This document shows, one piece after another, positions 51,758 through 64,000 of a DNA stretch of 64,000 bases. The translations under genes and the position numbers were made by a program. Each line of letters begins with the position of its first letter. Positions within the stretch are counted from its first letter, which is position 1. Source of the DNA: Druceiella hillmani (Eukaryota; Arthropoda; Insecta; Lepidoptera; Hepialidae); assembly GCA_039881145.1 (NCBI GenBank), contig JAYKKI010000015.1, positions 25,001,001 through 25,065,000 of the forward strand. Reading direction: 5' to 3'. Under the pieces are notes generated by a model. It made no database searches. It had not been told where the DNA came from and saw nothing but the letters and a program-made list of their open reading frames with translations.

Positions 51758-52437
51758 TCTTCTTTAATAGACATTTTCGATATAAACTTAAATAACTACA
51801 TGTAGTACTAACCTACGATAGGTAATGCTGAAAGTTTTTTGCATATTGGTACGTCCACCTTTGAACTGATAAAACCAGTTGTAAACATAAACGCGCGATG
51901 GAAAATTGCCATAGAAAGAATTAATTAAGTTTTAAGGTCTATGATATTAGAAGTGATGAATTTTTATAATCTTTATATTTGCCTTTAGACACTCCAATAG
52001 AAATGAAAAGAAAACTTTCCCATACTTCAAATTTGAGAAAAAATTAAGTAGAGCCGTAAGTTAAAGAAATATAGCAAATTAGTATTTAACTTTGGCGTAA
52101 AATGATGTTTTAAATTTCTTGGTTTTATTTTATCTGTAAACCATTTATATTAATTAAGGTTTGAAATGTCATGAGGGAAATCCATCCGTCACTGTCATTT
52201 TTGTAAAAGCCATTTGAGATAGAAGCGTGAAATAGTGATGAAGTAGATTAAACTTCGTATATTTCAATATTTTCAATAATAGGTATACATAAGAATAAAT
52301 TTCATTCCCAAAAATATTTTCATGGAAATTTTAGAGGACGCCAAAAAAGTACTCGAGTTTTTATTTTAATTTCCGTCTCATGTGGGATACTAATTGAAAA
52401 AGTCCAGACATTTTTTTTTAAAAACCATTCGGCCTAG

Positions 52438-52486
52438 AAACTTGAAATCTGAAAAAAAACCCGCAAATTTATGTATACTTATGTAC

Positions 52487-52525
<39 letters not shown>

Positions 52526-52675
52526 TATGTATAAATGGATAAGTACTGAAGGAAATAAACAAAAATAGACCAAAAGTAGCTCCAATGGACCCTAAAGAAG
52601 CTTTTGAGCGAAACAATTAGTATAACAAACTTGAAATCTGAAAAAAAACCCGCAAATTTATGTATACTTATGTAC

Positions 52676-52734
<59 letters not shown>

Positions 52735-52836
52735 TATGTATAAATGGATAAGTACTGAAGGAAATAAACAAAAATAGACCAAAAGTAGCTCCAATGGACC
52801 CTAAAGAAGCTTTTGAGCGAAACAATTAGTATAACA
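52438..52836. repeat. Recent tandem duplication (189 and 210 bp) containing (TA)n
   Basis: Copy 1 is 52438-52626 and copy 2 is 52627-52836. Both start AAACTTGAAATCTGAAAAAA and end AAACAATTAGTATAACA, and they appear identical outside the TA tract. The 21-bp length difference lies entirely in the (TA)n tract. Each tract is bounded by ATGTACGTATA on the left and ACATATATATGTATAAATGG on the right. A 134-codon - strand frame spans both copies only because the duplication is in frame. Confidence 0.97.
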
Positions 52837-53125
52837 CGTTAGGGACTAGGTTTAATGTTTTGCGGTTGCAGTCACTAACCCATTATTAAAATACTGGAAC
52901 TTGGTATTATTTCAGCAATTTGTTTTAGGATTTTGGTTTTAAAGAGTTTAGTGTCATTTAACTGTATTCAAAAAAATATTATTTGTATTTTAGTGATAAA
53001 GAGACCAATATTTTCATGCCATGATTTGGAAAAAAATCAGTGTTCCAAATTACGAACACCATTTAATTACAATAAATCAAAGTTCCTTTATAATCAATTC
53101 CAAATTTATATTCATTTATTATTTT

Positions 53126-53155
53126 AATATATGTATATATATATTTTTTTTCTTG

Positions 53156-53227
<72 letters not shown>

Positions 53228-53232
53228 TATAC

Positions 53233-53269
<37 letters not shown>

Positions 53270-53274
53270 TATAT
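53126..53274. repeat. Compound (TA)n microsatellite, about 150 bp
   Basis: Several TA runs interrupted by TTTTTTTTCTTG, ACACAC, ACATATATACA and GTATA variants. Alternating (TA)n/ACATATAT blocks make it internally self-complementary. Confidence 0.97.
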
Positions 53275-54002
53275 CTCATAATTTACAGATATAAGACATT
53301 TTATTGAAGTTCACTACCTGAGAAACGTGAAATACTGTGAAAAAAATTTGTCATTTTGCAAGAGTATATTCTGTTTATCGTACATCTCACACAGAGTTTT
53401 AAGAAAATGGAAATTAATGACGGCGCTGATTTTCCAAACGGCTATTCGCTTACTTTACCTATCTATGTACATAACTTAGCTTTTCTCGTCAGCCATTAAT
53501 AAAAATGGGCGTTATGTATTCTTGTAAAATTGGTAAGTAAAACTGAATTAACGTTGTGTTATATTATAAACAATTATATGACATTTTTAAATAAATATAT
53601 TCGAAAATCCTTACGTATTTAAAACAATTTTACAAAAAAATAATAATAGAAATGCGTTTTCATACGCCCTTCTTTTTATCCATTATTATAGAAACTCACA
53701 GAACTCTTTCAATTGAAATTATAGTTTTAACAAAAATTGTAACGTCAGTTGTTTGAAATTTTAAGTCTTAAATGATAATTTAATTTATAATGTACAAAAT
53801 TTCCTCATAGTTTATGCTTAGTGTTTATTTTATCGTGGTGATATATATTCCTGCTGAATTTTAGAGCGAATTATTATAAATTGAGTATACCCTAAATTAC
53901 TAAGAGTAACATTTTAATTTTATTAATGAACGATATTTTTATAAAGTATTTCAATATAATTCCAAGAAAAACCACCGAATATTACATTTTTTTTACAGGA
54001 AA

Positions 54003-54004
<2 letters not shown>
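53275..54004. other. AT-rich spacer between two (TA)n tracts
   Basis: No gene or repeat is recognised. The section near 53400-53520 is slightly less AT-rich, without a usable frame. Confidence 0.5.
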
Positions 54005-54048
<44 letters not shown>

Positions 54049-54145
54049 ATATATATATATATACGTAAATATATACATACATATATATATATATACATGT
54101 ATATATATATAAATATATACATACATATATATATATATATATATG
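54005..54145. repeat. Compound (TA)n microsatellite, about 140 bp
   Basis: TA runs with regularly spaced ACATG, ACGTAAATATATACATAC and ACATGTATATATATAAATAT interruptions. The block ATATATACATACATATATAT occurs twice, about 50 bp apart. Confidence 0.97.
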
Positions 54146-54231
54146 CACTTGAATCATGTGACATTGAGTAAATGTTTAACTAATATATGGTAATTTTTTT
54201 TATTTTGAATTCAACAAAGGAGAAACATATA

Positions 54232-54303
54232 TATCGAGATTCGAACACAGACATACATCGCATTCCATACGGAATCCAGTATTTTACCGCTGTGTCAATG
54301 ACT
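54232..54303 (-). repeat. tRNA-derived SINE head or tRNA pseudogene
   Basis: On the - strand the segment reads TTGACACAGCGGTAAAATAC, close to the A-box form TGGCNNAGTGG, and 30-40 nt later GTGTTCGAATCTCG, matching the B box GGTTCGAATCC. Both pol III internal promoter boxes lie in the right order and spacing. The middle contains ATTCC-GTAT-GGAAT instead of a canonical 7-nt anticodon loop, and no acceptor-stem pairing is evident, so it is not a functional tRNA. The sequence after the B box runs into AT-rich DNA and then the (TA)n tract at 54005-54145, as a SINE body and tail might. Confidence 0.6.
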
Positions 54304-57300
54304 AAAAACGAAAAGATTAAGAAAGTAACGAGGTAAAAATATGCTTACTAAATTAAACGCTTCTCGTTCAGCCGCATTCGTTCTGGCGCCAAGTATGTCA
54401 TAGTCAAATCATTCAGCCATATTTGGCGTTCCACCGAGTATACCAGAAGTGTATCACATTTAGCGTGATGCAAAATCGCAAATCATTTTTCGTCTAACAA
54501 TTTTCGACAAGACGAGCCAGAACAAGTTTTACTTCAAAAATGACATTATAAAATGGAAAATAAGAACTAAAGACTAAGACATATATTATACACGTAGCGT
54601 GTATATAAATGGTAGAAATGAATAGACAATATTCAAGGAGAATAAATGAGAACATGCATAAAAATTATAAACCAGAACAGTATACTGGCTGTTAAACAAT
54701 TCCACAGGTCACCATTCCCACTTCCAGACACGCCAACATACCACTGTGCAACTTAGACTTCTCTGCACGTAGAAATGAAGTTTGGTGTTGCAATGCATGT
54801 GATGCAATTAATAATAATAATAATAAACAATATATTTTTAAGATTCCATTAAATGTTTATAAATACCTAAATGTGTACAGAACCCTGGCAGTGCGAGTTC
54901 TACTCGTGCTAGATAGGTTTTTTTATGTTTCAAAATAAATGGATATATAAAAGAAAAACACAGATTTATTATCAATGGAAACAATCTCCCACAATAAATA
55001 TGAAAAAATTAATTAAAGTGATTAAGATTCTGAAGCACTGCAAAATATCTTACTTAAAATTTCACACTTTACTAATATGGCGACATAGTAAAATGTTATT
55101 TTAATGAAATTAATTTAGTTTCTTTAATACATTATTTTTTCAATATTTATTGACTTGGTTAATATTACAAAAAAACTGTATCACAATTATAAGTCTTTTT
55201 GCTTCCCATCAACAGCCAAGGAAAGGAATATGAATCGAGAGTCCAAATTTTCCGTTTGTTATAGTGAAATATGAGGTCATTAATGTTAGTGTCATATGCA
55301 GAAATATAGAGAAGTGGCAATGTCATATGAGAGATAAGATTTTATAACGTAACTAAATGTTTTAAACCTTGAGAAATTATCACAATTTTAAAGCCTGAAA
55401 GTATGACATTAATTCTAGTATTAGAATGTTTCATTTGTTTTTGATGTAGTGTATACATATTTTCTAGTGCCAAATAGAAAATAAACATCAATTTACAATT
55501 TTGAAGATGGAACTTTTCACACTCGGTAACTCTTTATGCATATGGGATTCAGAACTGACTTACACCGGCATTCTAAGCTTTCAACTATAACTGCCGGACG
55601 CGTTCTTATTGAAGTATGTTGACTGTTGTCTAGTCTGTATATATCTGTTCGTAATTAAAATTTAAAAAAATTGTTGTGATGTTTGGCAAAAAAAATCATC
55701 GCAAATAAGAAAATAAATCTATTATTTATAAATATACCAATATCTCTTATGTTAATTGGCAGCAAAATGTAATTCAGTTTTCTTTTATAAAATTCTATTT
55801 TAAGGTATTCGCTTAGAAAAATATCTCATTATTTTAATATGAGCAAAAAAATTATTGGACCAAGAAAGTTATTAGTAACGAAGGTCACAACAAAGCGCTT
55901 ATTGATTGTAACCTTAAATTAATGCGAGACATAATTTTACGAAGTGCAGTTTATTATAAATTCTCTTTCAGAATATAAGTTAGTTATTACTAATCGTGTT
56001 GTTCCTATATGATTAAAAATAGCTAAATATTATGAACATTTTTAGCTGTTATTTCTTTGTTTTTATAAAGAAGCCAGTTTTACTTTCTTTACGTATCTAA
56101 TTGAATATAAGAATATCGTGTAGAAATACCTACATAATCCACTAAAAATATAAAAATGGGCGCAGGAGAGCTGAGATACTTTTGATCTAGCTTCTTGGAT
56201 GTATGAAAAAAAAATCCTTTTTATCACATAAATAACGCTATATATATGAAAATGGTGCAAGAACAAAATGGTAGTTTTAAAAACTCAATAAAAATTTTTT
56301 AAAACAATTTGTTGTTCAACGTATGAATGAACGTGGCAAAAAGCGATAAAAAATAAGACCCGCGATTGTTAAACTCCCTCAATTAAAAAAGTATAATAAA
56401 TATTTAATTATTTTCCAATAATATTATTTCCTATCACTACAGTCAAGTTTTTTAAGAGACTCCTTTACCATTACGTTCGTTTTATTTTTACGAGCAAATT
56501 TGTCGTTCGCTTAATTATGTTAAAACAAAATATGACAAGAAAATATTTTTGTACAATATTTCGTTTCATGTTATTTAATTATTTTTTAAATGTTTTAATA
56601 ACTCTACATAATATACAAATATGCTTGACGAATGCCGCTAGAAGAAGTGAAATATTAAATACTTGATTTAATTAAATTAATAAGTGTCGGCAAGTAAAAA
56701 CAGCGTAAACCATAGTGTAACCAAAATAAATGCACATTTATCTTTATCCTATTTTTTTCCTATATCAACAAATAGAACAACGCTAGTTCTAAATAACTGA
56801 GTTATGCTGTATGGTACCAAATACCACGTACATTTCCTCATGAAAAGAAATAAGTTCACGTCCGTAATTACTGGAAATAACTGTGATTTAAATAACGCAA
56901 AAGTAATTATGGTAGTTATGGGACATAAGAAAACTATTGAAACAGAATATCAATTTTACATATAAAAATAATTACCTTCTGGTTTTTTGTAGAAAAGGAC
57001 TACAAAGGATCTAACAAATATTTCTTGGTTGAATCTTAAACTGTAAATTTATATACCAATCGTGGGATAATTATTGACTTCAAGTTATGAGAGTTTTACT
57101 TTTTTTAAACAGTAATTACTATCGATCCTCCCATATTAATCAAAGTTGTCTGATACGGCTTTTGTGGGGCTTCTCGTTGTATATCTTTATCCACTGTGCT
57201 TTCGGAATTTTCAATTTTCTTGCATTTAAAACTAAATATGCAGTATCTGTTATCTGTTGCTCCTTTAATCATTTTAACCAAATTGTCTGGAACTGTTGGA

Positions 57301-60300
57301 CTTGAAACTGTTTTTAATGTATCTATTAACGCAAAATCTCTCTTACAAAATCAAATAAGCATGCCCGGTTGTTTTTAATAACTTGTGCTCGATTTTATCA
57401 AAAAATTTAATTTTATTATCAAATATATCCAGAGCATCAATATTACTTTATTTTTATGTTGCAAACCGCAGTTATCACTTCACACATTTATTTTCTTAGC
57501 TATATTATTTCCAAGTACTTTGTTTGACACAAGGTTATTTCGTTACGGGAAACCTCGTGTCTAAACAATGTACTCAGCAGTGTGAAAAAAGTTTTATTTC
57601 TTTGTTTTTTTAAGGTTTGACATGAATACAGCTTATTCAATTGACATTAAAGTTTTGCTGTCCTATTGCTCATTTTTTAAAGATGGATATGGATTATATG
57701 ATAACTATTTTGAAACATGTAGACAATAAGTAATAACTATTTAAGTGAAGCGGATCGAAGTGTGCCAGATGTATTTTGAATTAAACTTTTAAGCCAATAT
57801 AGCTACGATAAAATAATGTACAAGGACATTGCTAAATATTGAACATAGAACTGTATAACAAATTATAACTGTATATTAAAATTACTAATTATTACCAATT
57901 GTCTATTACGATGTTTTCTGATGTAAAATTAGACTGTGGAGATATTGATGAGTTGAAAAAATTAAGGTGCCATAGCTATGTGAATTTTTTTTTTAAAATT
58001 ATTGTACACGATAATTACGCCTAAAAAGTTACAGGATATTTGGTTGTTATGGTTGTTTGTGCAGTATACATATATAAAAAAATTAAATTTTGAATTTCGT
58101 AAGAATGACAAGGTTGTGTTACAATAACTGTGAGTATTTTTGGAAGTATCAAATTCTTTATATCATTTCCTGTAAAAATTCATTATTTACTTTTGCATTA
58201 TATTATTTACATAAAAACTCTCTCTTTCCTAACACTAATGTAAACATGTACACTAATGTAATGAAGAAGTTCCTTAGTTCCAGAAAATTTGTAAACTACC
58301 GATTTAAAAAATTAAATGTTTTTTAAGTTTCTAATACGTTCTGTCGTTTTTATAATTAGATCGTTACAAGCGCGTCTTTTCAAGTACTTGTCAGAAATTT
58401 CTTTTATACCAAAAGCGTTAGCATCTCAGGAATGTTAAATTAATAATTATTTTTTTGATGCAACAATTTTGTTTTAATATAGCCAGCAGATAAATAACCA
58501 TGTCTGCTATTTAATATTTTGTAATGATATTAACTAATTTTAAAAACAGACTGTTTTATTGTGTGATATTATGGAAAAGTGTCTAATATAGTGTCAACCA
58601 TTAATAATTAATTGAAATAAGCTTGTTTTTTTAAGAACCTTAGCGTAGATTCCGTAACATATTTTTAATGATATCAAAAAGTGTTTGCAAAAATCAAGAA
58701 TATTGAATTGTACAAATAAGATGTAAAATAATTTTTTATTAGTGCTGTTCCGCGTATCTAAAAAAAAAAAACATTTATAAAAAAGAATAAAAAATATGTT
58801 CCCGACCGCTGAAACTACCAACCTCAACACTATCGTCGTCCTCTTCATCAAAAACAATTACCATTAAATACGGTGTAACTCCTACAAATGTGTTTATTAC
58901 TCTCCGAATGATTAATAATCCATACAATGTTTGATTTATTTATTTTAATGTATAATTTAATTTATCAATTGATTATTTTAAATAAGTTTTTTATAACTCA
59001 GTTACATCAAACCTACCATAGTTTTTTTCGTAGTTTCGTTTCATTTTATGAACCTCATTCAAAGCAAAAAGCAACCACACAATCGACTAGCAATAACACT
59101 ATGTGACACAATTTTCCTAATGTGGATAATATTACGTATTTTGAATTACATATTCGATCGTTACCAAAATTGTCTAATGATATGGTGGCCTAACATGTTC
59201 CTTAGTAATTCTGTACACACTATTTTCACGAACCGTTTTTTATAATGCGAAAGAAAGAAGTTATGTACAGATTTAACTTAATTTTTACAGTGTATATGAC
59301 TGTAAATCAAAAGTTTTGGTATTCTTAAAAACATTTTAATAGTTTATTTGATTAATTACTCCAATTTTTATGGAAATCGTGGAGAAAAATGACCGTAAGT
59401 ATTCAAATCATCCAAATATGGTTTATGTTTGTGGAAAATACATGATTAAATTTTAAGGAAGAACTCCAAGGGACAAGGTAAAACAAGCGTATTTACGTTA
59501 TTTTGGTCATTCAGTGATTCGTTAATAAGAAATACCCCACCGAATAGAGGTTATTAGCTTTGTGGTCATATTTCCAAAAAAGCTATTCTGTTTTGTAATT
59601 GGCAGCGCTAATCTCACTTTTTACTTGTCAATTAATTTGTCTTCTTGATTTTTATTGTCTTTTTTTGTAAAGCAGCTTTTGCAGATGTTAGTTATGAAAT
59701 TTCTATAATATTCTTAACAAATAAAAATATTATGATGGTGACATATGCATTCACAGAAAAACTTGCTAAATATTGCATTGCATTTAAACAAATACACAAA
59801 ATATCTGTTTAAATGTTCATATTTATAAAGAAATTTTATTTAAATATTTATCTTAAACAGATTTTAGGCAATGTTTTTAGTTTTAAGAATTATGGTAATG
59901 TTCCTGTTTTTCATTAAAGGTTAATGTAAGGAGCCTGAAACTTTTATGGATTTAGTGCTACGTAATATTAAATAACCGATTGCATGGAAAACCTGTTTCT
60001 GTATCTTTTGATGTGCCAATGATATGGCGGTTGACGGTTGCTATTTTTGTTTGACTAGTATCATAGTAATTACAAAGAAATTCAAGAGTGAAACAGAGTA
60101 TCCAAATATAGCATCAGTATCCAAACCAATTGCCCAAAGTGAGAGATACCTAGTTCCTTTGGCTTTATATTGCTAATTTAGATATCTTTAAACGCTTAAT
60201 TGTTTCGTTAATATCTTATTTGAAAACCTTTATGTCAAGTGAGTCCAAAATAATTTCATCAACGACATTAATTATCTTAAGTGCTTTATTCGCACTACCT

Positions 60301-61779
60301 CGCGTAAATTTACCGTAAATCGGGAGATTGTTATATCCAACAATATTATAGAGCATCGCTAAGTACAAACCTTCAAATTTATGCTCCACCCATTTTATAT
60401 TAATGCAACAAAATTTATTTGAGCAAAATACGAAATTTCTTTTTTTTCTATTTAAAATGATATTTTTTTGAGTTAAGTTGGCATTTCACTAAGTGCGCGG
60501 TTATAATTTGCATTACTTCTAAATAAAACAGAGGCTATAATTTGATTTCAAAATGTTTGTTATTTTTATTTTCCGTTTTTTTTCACAAATCATTTTAATT
60601 TTGAGCAAGATTTTTTTAATTTTCATTTGACTAAATTATTTGCTCAAAGATAACTGTAGCTCTAATTGTTTTCCGTAAAGTTTAATTTAATTTTTTCTTC
60701 ATGTCATAAATACTTTTTTTTCGTTGAGATTTCCAGAGAAAACAAATGAAAAATCCTGCAGAGAGGTTATTATATCGAAACGAGCGTATTTTTGTAAATA
60801 GAAATTTCACGAAAAGAAAGCATGTATTCCTCGTAAAGTCACATTTAATGTATATTATAACAGTAAGTCATAATGATGTATTAGCACTTGCTGTGTCAAT
60901 TTAACCAGATATGTTTTGACATATATCAGAATATGACTTATTAATATAATATTCGGAACAACTCAAAGTAACACACTGATCAGTTTAATATTAAGTTGAC
61001 ATTTTACCCCACAATTCCAAAAACGGAATCAAAACCTTGATTTTCCCGAACAAACTGCTTTAAGACTAACGAATATACGGTGGTCCAATATATGCGTGCC
61101 ATTGGAAGTATAACCATCGTAATAACTTAAAACTTTAATAATAGAAAGCGAGAACACTTGGAAGTTTCTTTTTTTGACTCGCAAAATGTAAAGAAAGCGA
61201 TTCATTTATAGGGCGTATATATGTTTGCTAAATTTCTGTAATCTATCAGTAACACCGGAAATTGCACAATAGACCCGTTCTATATTTAATAATTACCAAT
61301 TGCAGTGGCAAGTTATCAATTATGTCGAAGTATCGAGCAATCCACCAAAGTCAATAAATAGCTAGTTAGCGAGTTACTAAAATGGTGCGGACGATCTGAG
61401 TGAAATCTGATTAAGGAAATAACATAATTCGTCAGCTTTTTGACGAATTTGCTATCGGCACAACGGTAGTGACTATTAGCCACAAATCTCCCGACATACT
61501 CTTGCAGTAACTATAGCAACGCCGCGATTACAGCAGGGGTTAAGAGATCTGCGTGACATGACATGCGATGTAGGAATCATAAAAACGTGATAAATAGTTA
61601 TTAGACAAACATCGTAGGAATCTGATGAATTTCTATAAAAATAATTTTCTTTTATAATTCGTAATACCGGATCGATCACTAATGTTTAATCCGGCATATC
61701 TCTTTACTTAACACACGTTTTTTCAGGTTGATGGCGCTAGAGGTACTCATAATGAAATGGTACTGGCCATATAAATTTA
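54304..61779. other. AT-rich non-coding stretch
   Basis: No gene is recognised. Contains a short (TAA)n run near 54810-54828. Chance frames of 60-87 codons (56063-56266 -, 57087-57305 +, 58090-58326 +, 58594-58857 -, 59048-59245 +) match no family. A less AT-rich patch near 61440-61560 includes CAACGCCGCGATTACAGCAG and a GGCACAACGGTAGTGAC word resembling a pol III A box, without a partner B box. Confidence 0.5.
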
Positions 61780-61931
61780 GTGAATATATTTAGCGTTAAT
61801 TTTGTAAAAATTTATTATCATTTAATTTTTATTCACAACTGAATGAAACTACGTGATGTAGTATTATATCTATTTATTTAAATTATTAACCACGACCTAG
61901 ATTTCGTTTCATGACATCTTCAGGTGGGAAG
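61780..61931 (-). repeat. Dispersed repeat, copy 2
   Basis: On the - strand it reads CACCTGAAGATG, then CGAAATCTAGGTCGTGGT, then ATAATACTACATCACGTAGTTT, corresponding to 19877-19990 on the + strand. It abuts the largest (TA)n tract in the window within about 35 bp. Confidence 0.7.
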
Positions 61932-61965
61932 AGATTCTCTGTTAATTGCCCACTTGAACATGTTC

Positions 61966-62172
<207 letters not shown>

Positions 62173-64000
62173 ATTAAACTTTCACCGACTGAGAACGTTT
62201 TAAGATCCCATGAATGATTTGGAATTATTCATAGACATCTTCGATTATATGATTGTTGACGGACGTATCCTAATATCAGTGTGACCAAAAGAATAAAATA
62301 ATCTCAATAGTTTGTGATAACATTAAAAACTACATGCGAATTACATTACATCACACGAATGCACATTATATCTTACGTAAGGTACCACTATGTTAGGACG
62401 TGTAATAATATCCGTCATTCTAAAATATCCTATCCGTCAGTATGTCAAAACTATATAACAGATAAATTTTTCAAGACAAAACGTTCAGAACAAAACTTTT
62501 CAAGACAAAAATGTTAGACATGGTTTTTCCACTTTTATTCAGTTGACCTTGGATGCCATTTCTCAACTACCTCTAGAAGCAAATCTTTTTGTATAAAGGT
62601 CAACTAATTTTCTTTACTCATTTTTCTTTCAAAATTCTTCACTTCAATAATTTGTACAGTGATTTATATTACCTCACATGATCATATAACTAAAGTTCAA
62701 ATAGCTTTTTGGCTATGTGCAGCTGACCATATACTCAGCTATACCAATCAAAACTTTTATTTAAGTTTAGTTGCCGGTCGTCAATATGCCACCAATACTT
62801 ATTATTTTTTGTAAGGCTAAAATTTTCGTCCTTCTTCCACCTACGTCAAAGTATGTTCACAACGAATTGAAAACGACTGGCATAAACTAAGAGGATACCA
62901 TCATGCTGACGTAGTCAGACGAATGTAAACTTTACGCCACTAAGCCAATATATACGATTTATGTAAAACGTGTCATACAAGCTGACTTTGTGTGAAAGGT
63001 TAAAGGTTGTTAATTACTTTAATACTCTGTATTACAGAGCACCCATTAAGTAATTTCCCGTAGATTACATATTGTTTTTATATTTTATACAAACACATCA
63101 AGGTATAATCGTACTTAAAATTGTAAAACTCGTTATTATGTATCTTATCTTACCATTGCTTGAAGCTGGATTTGGAATGGTACTATGAGCTTAACTGGAT
63201 ATCGGTGCCAACTGTAAATTTCAAATAAAACCGGCCTAAAAAAGTAAAGTAATTTACATAAACTAATCGCATATTTCGTTACGTTGCATCAACATTTCAA
63301 ATTGAATTTATTGGTATAAAATGTCAGTTCTCGTTTATTTGTTTATTTCAAAACTCAATATTTAATATAGTTTATATATATACACCAATATGTCAACGTT
63401 TGTTATTAAAGACAATTTTTCATAGTTTTTATATTAGAGTCGAGTAAATTTTTAGAGTGCTGGCAAGAGAAGATATATGAATAATTTCGTTTCAGTATTT
63501 ATGTTTAGTATTTATGCAGCAGGAGATAATATTGATGACCCGAACTTAGTAAATAATAATGTTATTTTTGAAACTTTTATTTTTAAAAGTAAATATGCTT
63601 GTACTGAAATAATTTCTCCTACAGATAGCAGTCGTGCTGCCATAGTTAGGTTTTGTTTCTGGTAATCATTACAATGGTTTAATATAATTATGTGATTTTA
63701 TTAACGTAATTGGTCTTCCAAGAATCTCCAAGTATTGCATACTTATTAAATTGATTACAAATTTAGCAAGTATGCAAAACTGTCATAGATAATAATTGCT
63801 TAATCGCATAAGTCGTTCATTCTATTACAATGTGTAGCAGTATTTTTTCATTATCGGGATTTATCAAGAAGAAATTATGTTATTCGTAGAGATCTAAAGA
63901 AAATTAAATCATAAATAATTTTATTATTTAGACTTTTAATTGTGAAAAATTGAGTATATAAACATAAATGGACGACTTATGGGCCTAGTCGTATTTATAT
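62173..64000. other. AT-rich non-coding stretch to the window edge
   Basis: No gene or strong repeat was recognised. The 62-codon + frame at 63477-63665 reads partly protein-like (YACTEIISPTDSSRAAIVRF) but has no family match. Confidence 0.5.

Noticed and set aside
52390..52794. 134-codon frame on the - strand
   Set aside because: It exists only because a tandem duplication and its TA tracts happen to stay in frame.
53021..54171. Several Tyr-Ile-rich frames around the TA tracts
   Set aside because: Microsatellite translations on both strands.
61440..61560. Possible tRNA-like A box GGCACAACGGTAGTGAC
   Set aside because: No B box follows within tRNA-like spacing.

Overview
The window looks like a gene-poor stretch of an AT-rich arthropod, probably insect, nuclear genome. 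It is roughly 70-75% A+T by eye and has no long open reading frame. It has no bacterial-style gene packing, many long (TA)n microsatellites, a degenerate TTGGG/TTAGG/TTATG array of a kind common in insect genomes, a tRNA-derived SINE-like head, a LINE scrap and a THAP-domain gene relic. I cannot name the species. No intact gene can be supported with confidence; the sequence is intergenic or intronic.

Layout. 1-4.7 kb is AT-rich non-coding DNA with one (TA)n tract. 4.7-5.9 kb holds a decayed, intron-split THAP zinc-finger/coiled-coil gene on the + strand with an in-frame stop. 11.0-11.84 kb is a foldback element with (TA)n in its loop. 12.638-26.393 kb is the dominant structure: two arms of about 4.7 kb in inverted orientation, about 95% identical by eye, around a 4.33-kb non-repeated centre. 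Each arm carries a less AT-rich segment of about 530 bp at about 97% identity, and a 62-codon reading frame that is open in the right arm and has one stop (TGG to TGA) in the left arm. The centre holds a (GT)n tract and one copy of a dispersed repeat whose other copy is at 61.8 kb.

27.96-28.31 kb is a 73-bp minisatellite. 31.49-32.88 kb is a telomere-like degenerate pentamer array in two blocks with the same strand bias. 37.73-38.08 kb is a MITE-like hairpin element. 41.69-41.94 kb is a possible CR1/Jockey-type LINE C-terminal fragment. 47.03-47.47 kb has a 164-bp tandem duplication followed by a perfect 18-bp hairpin. 50.1-54.2 kb is a cluster of (TA)n tracts, one inside a recent 189/210-bp tandem duplication, and ends at a tRNA-like SINE head on the - strand. 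61.78-62.17 kb is the second dispersed repeat abutting a 200-bp (TA)n tract.

No pathway can be reconstructed. The biology visible is repeat dynamics (inverted duplication, tandem duplication, TA expansion) and possibly conserved non-coding sequence in the palindrome arms. If transcribed, the palindrome could fold into long double-stranded RNA; this is inference.
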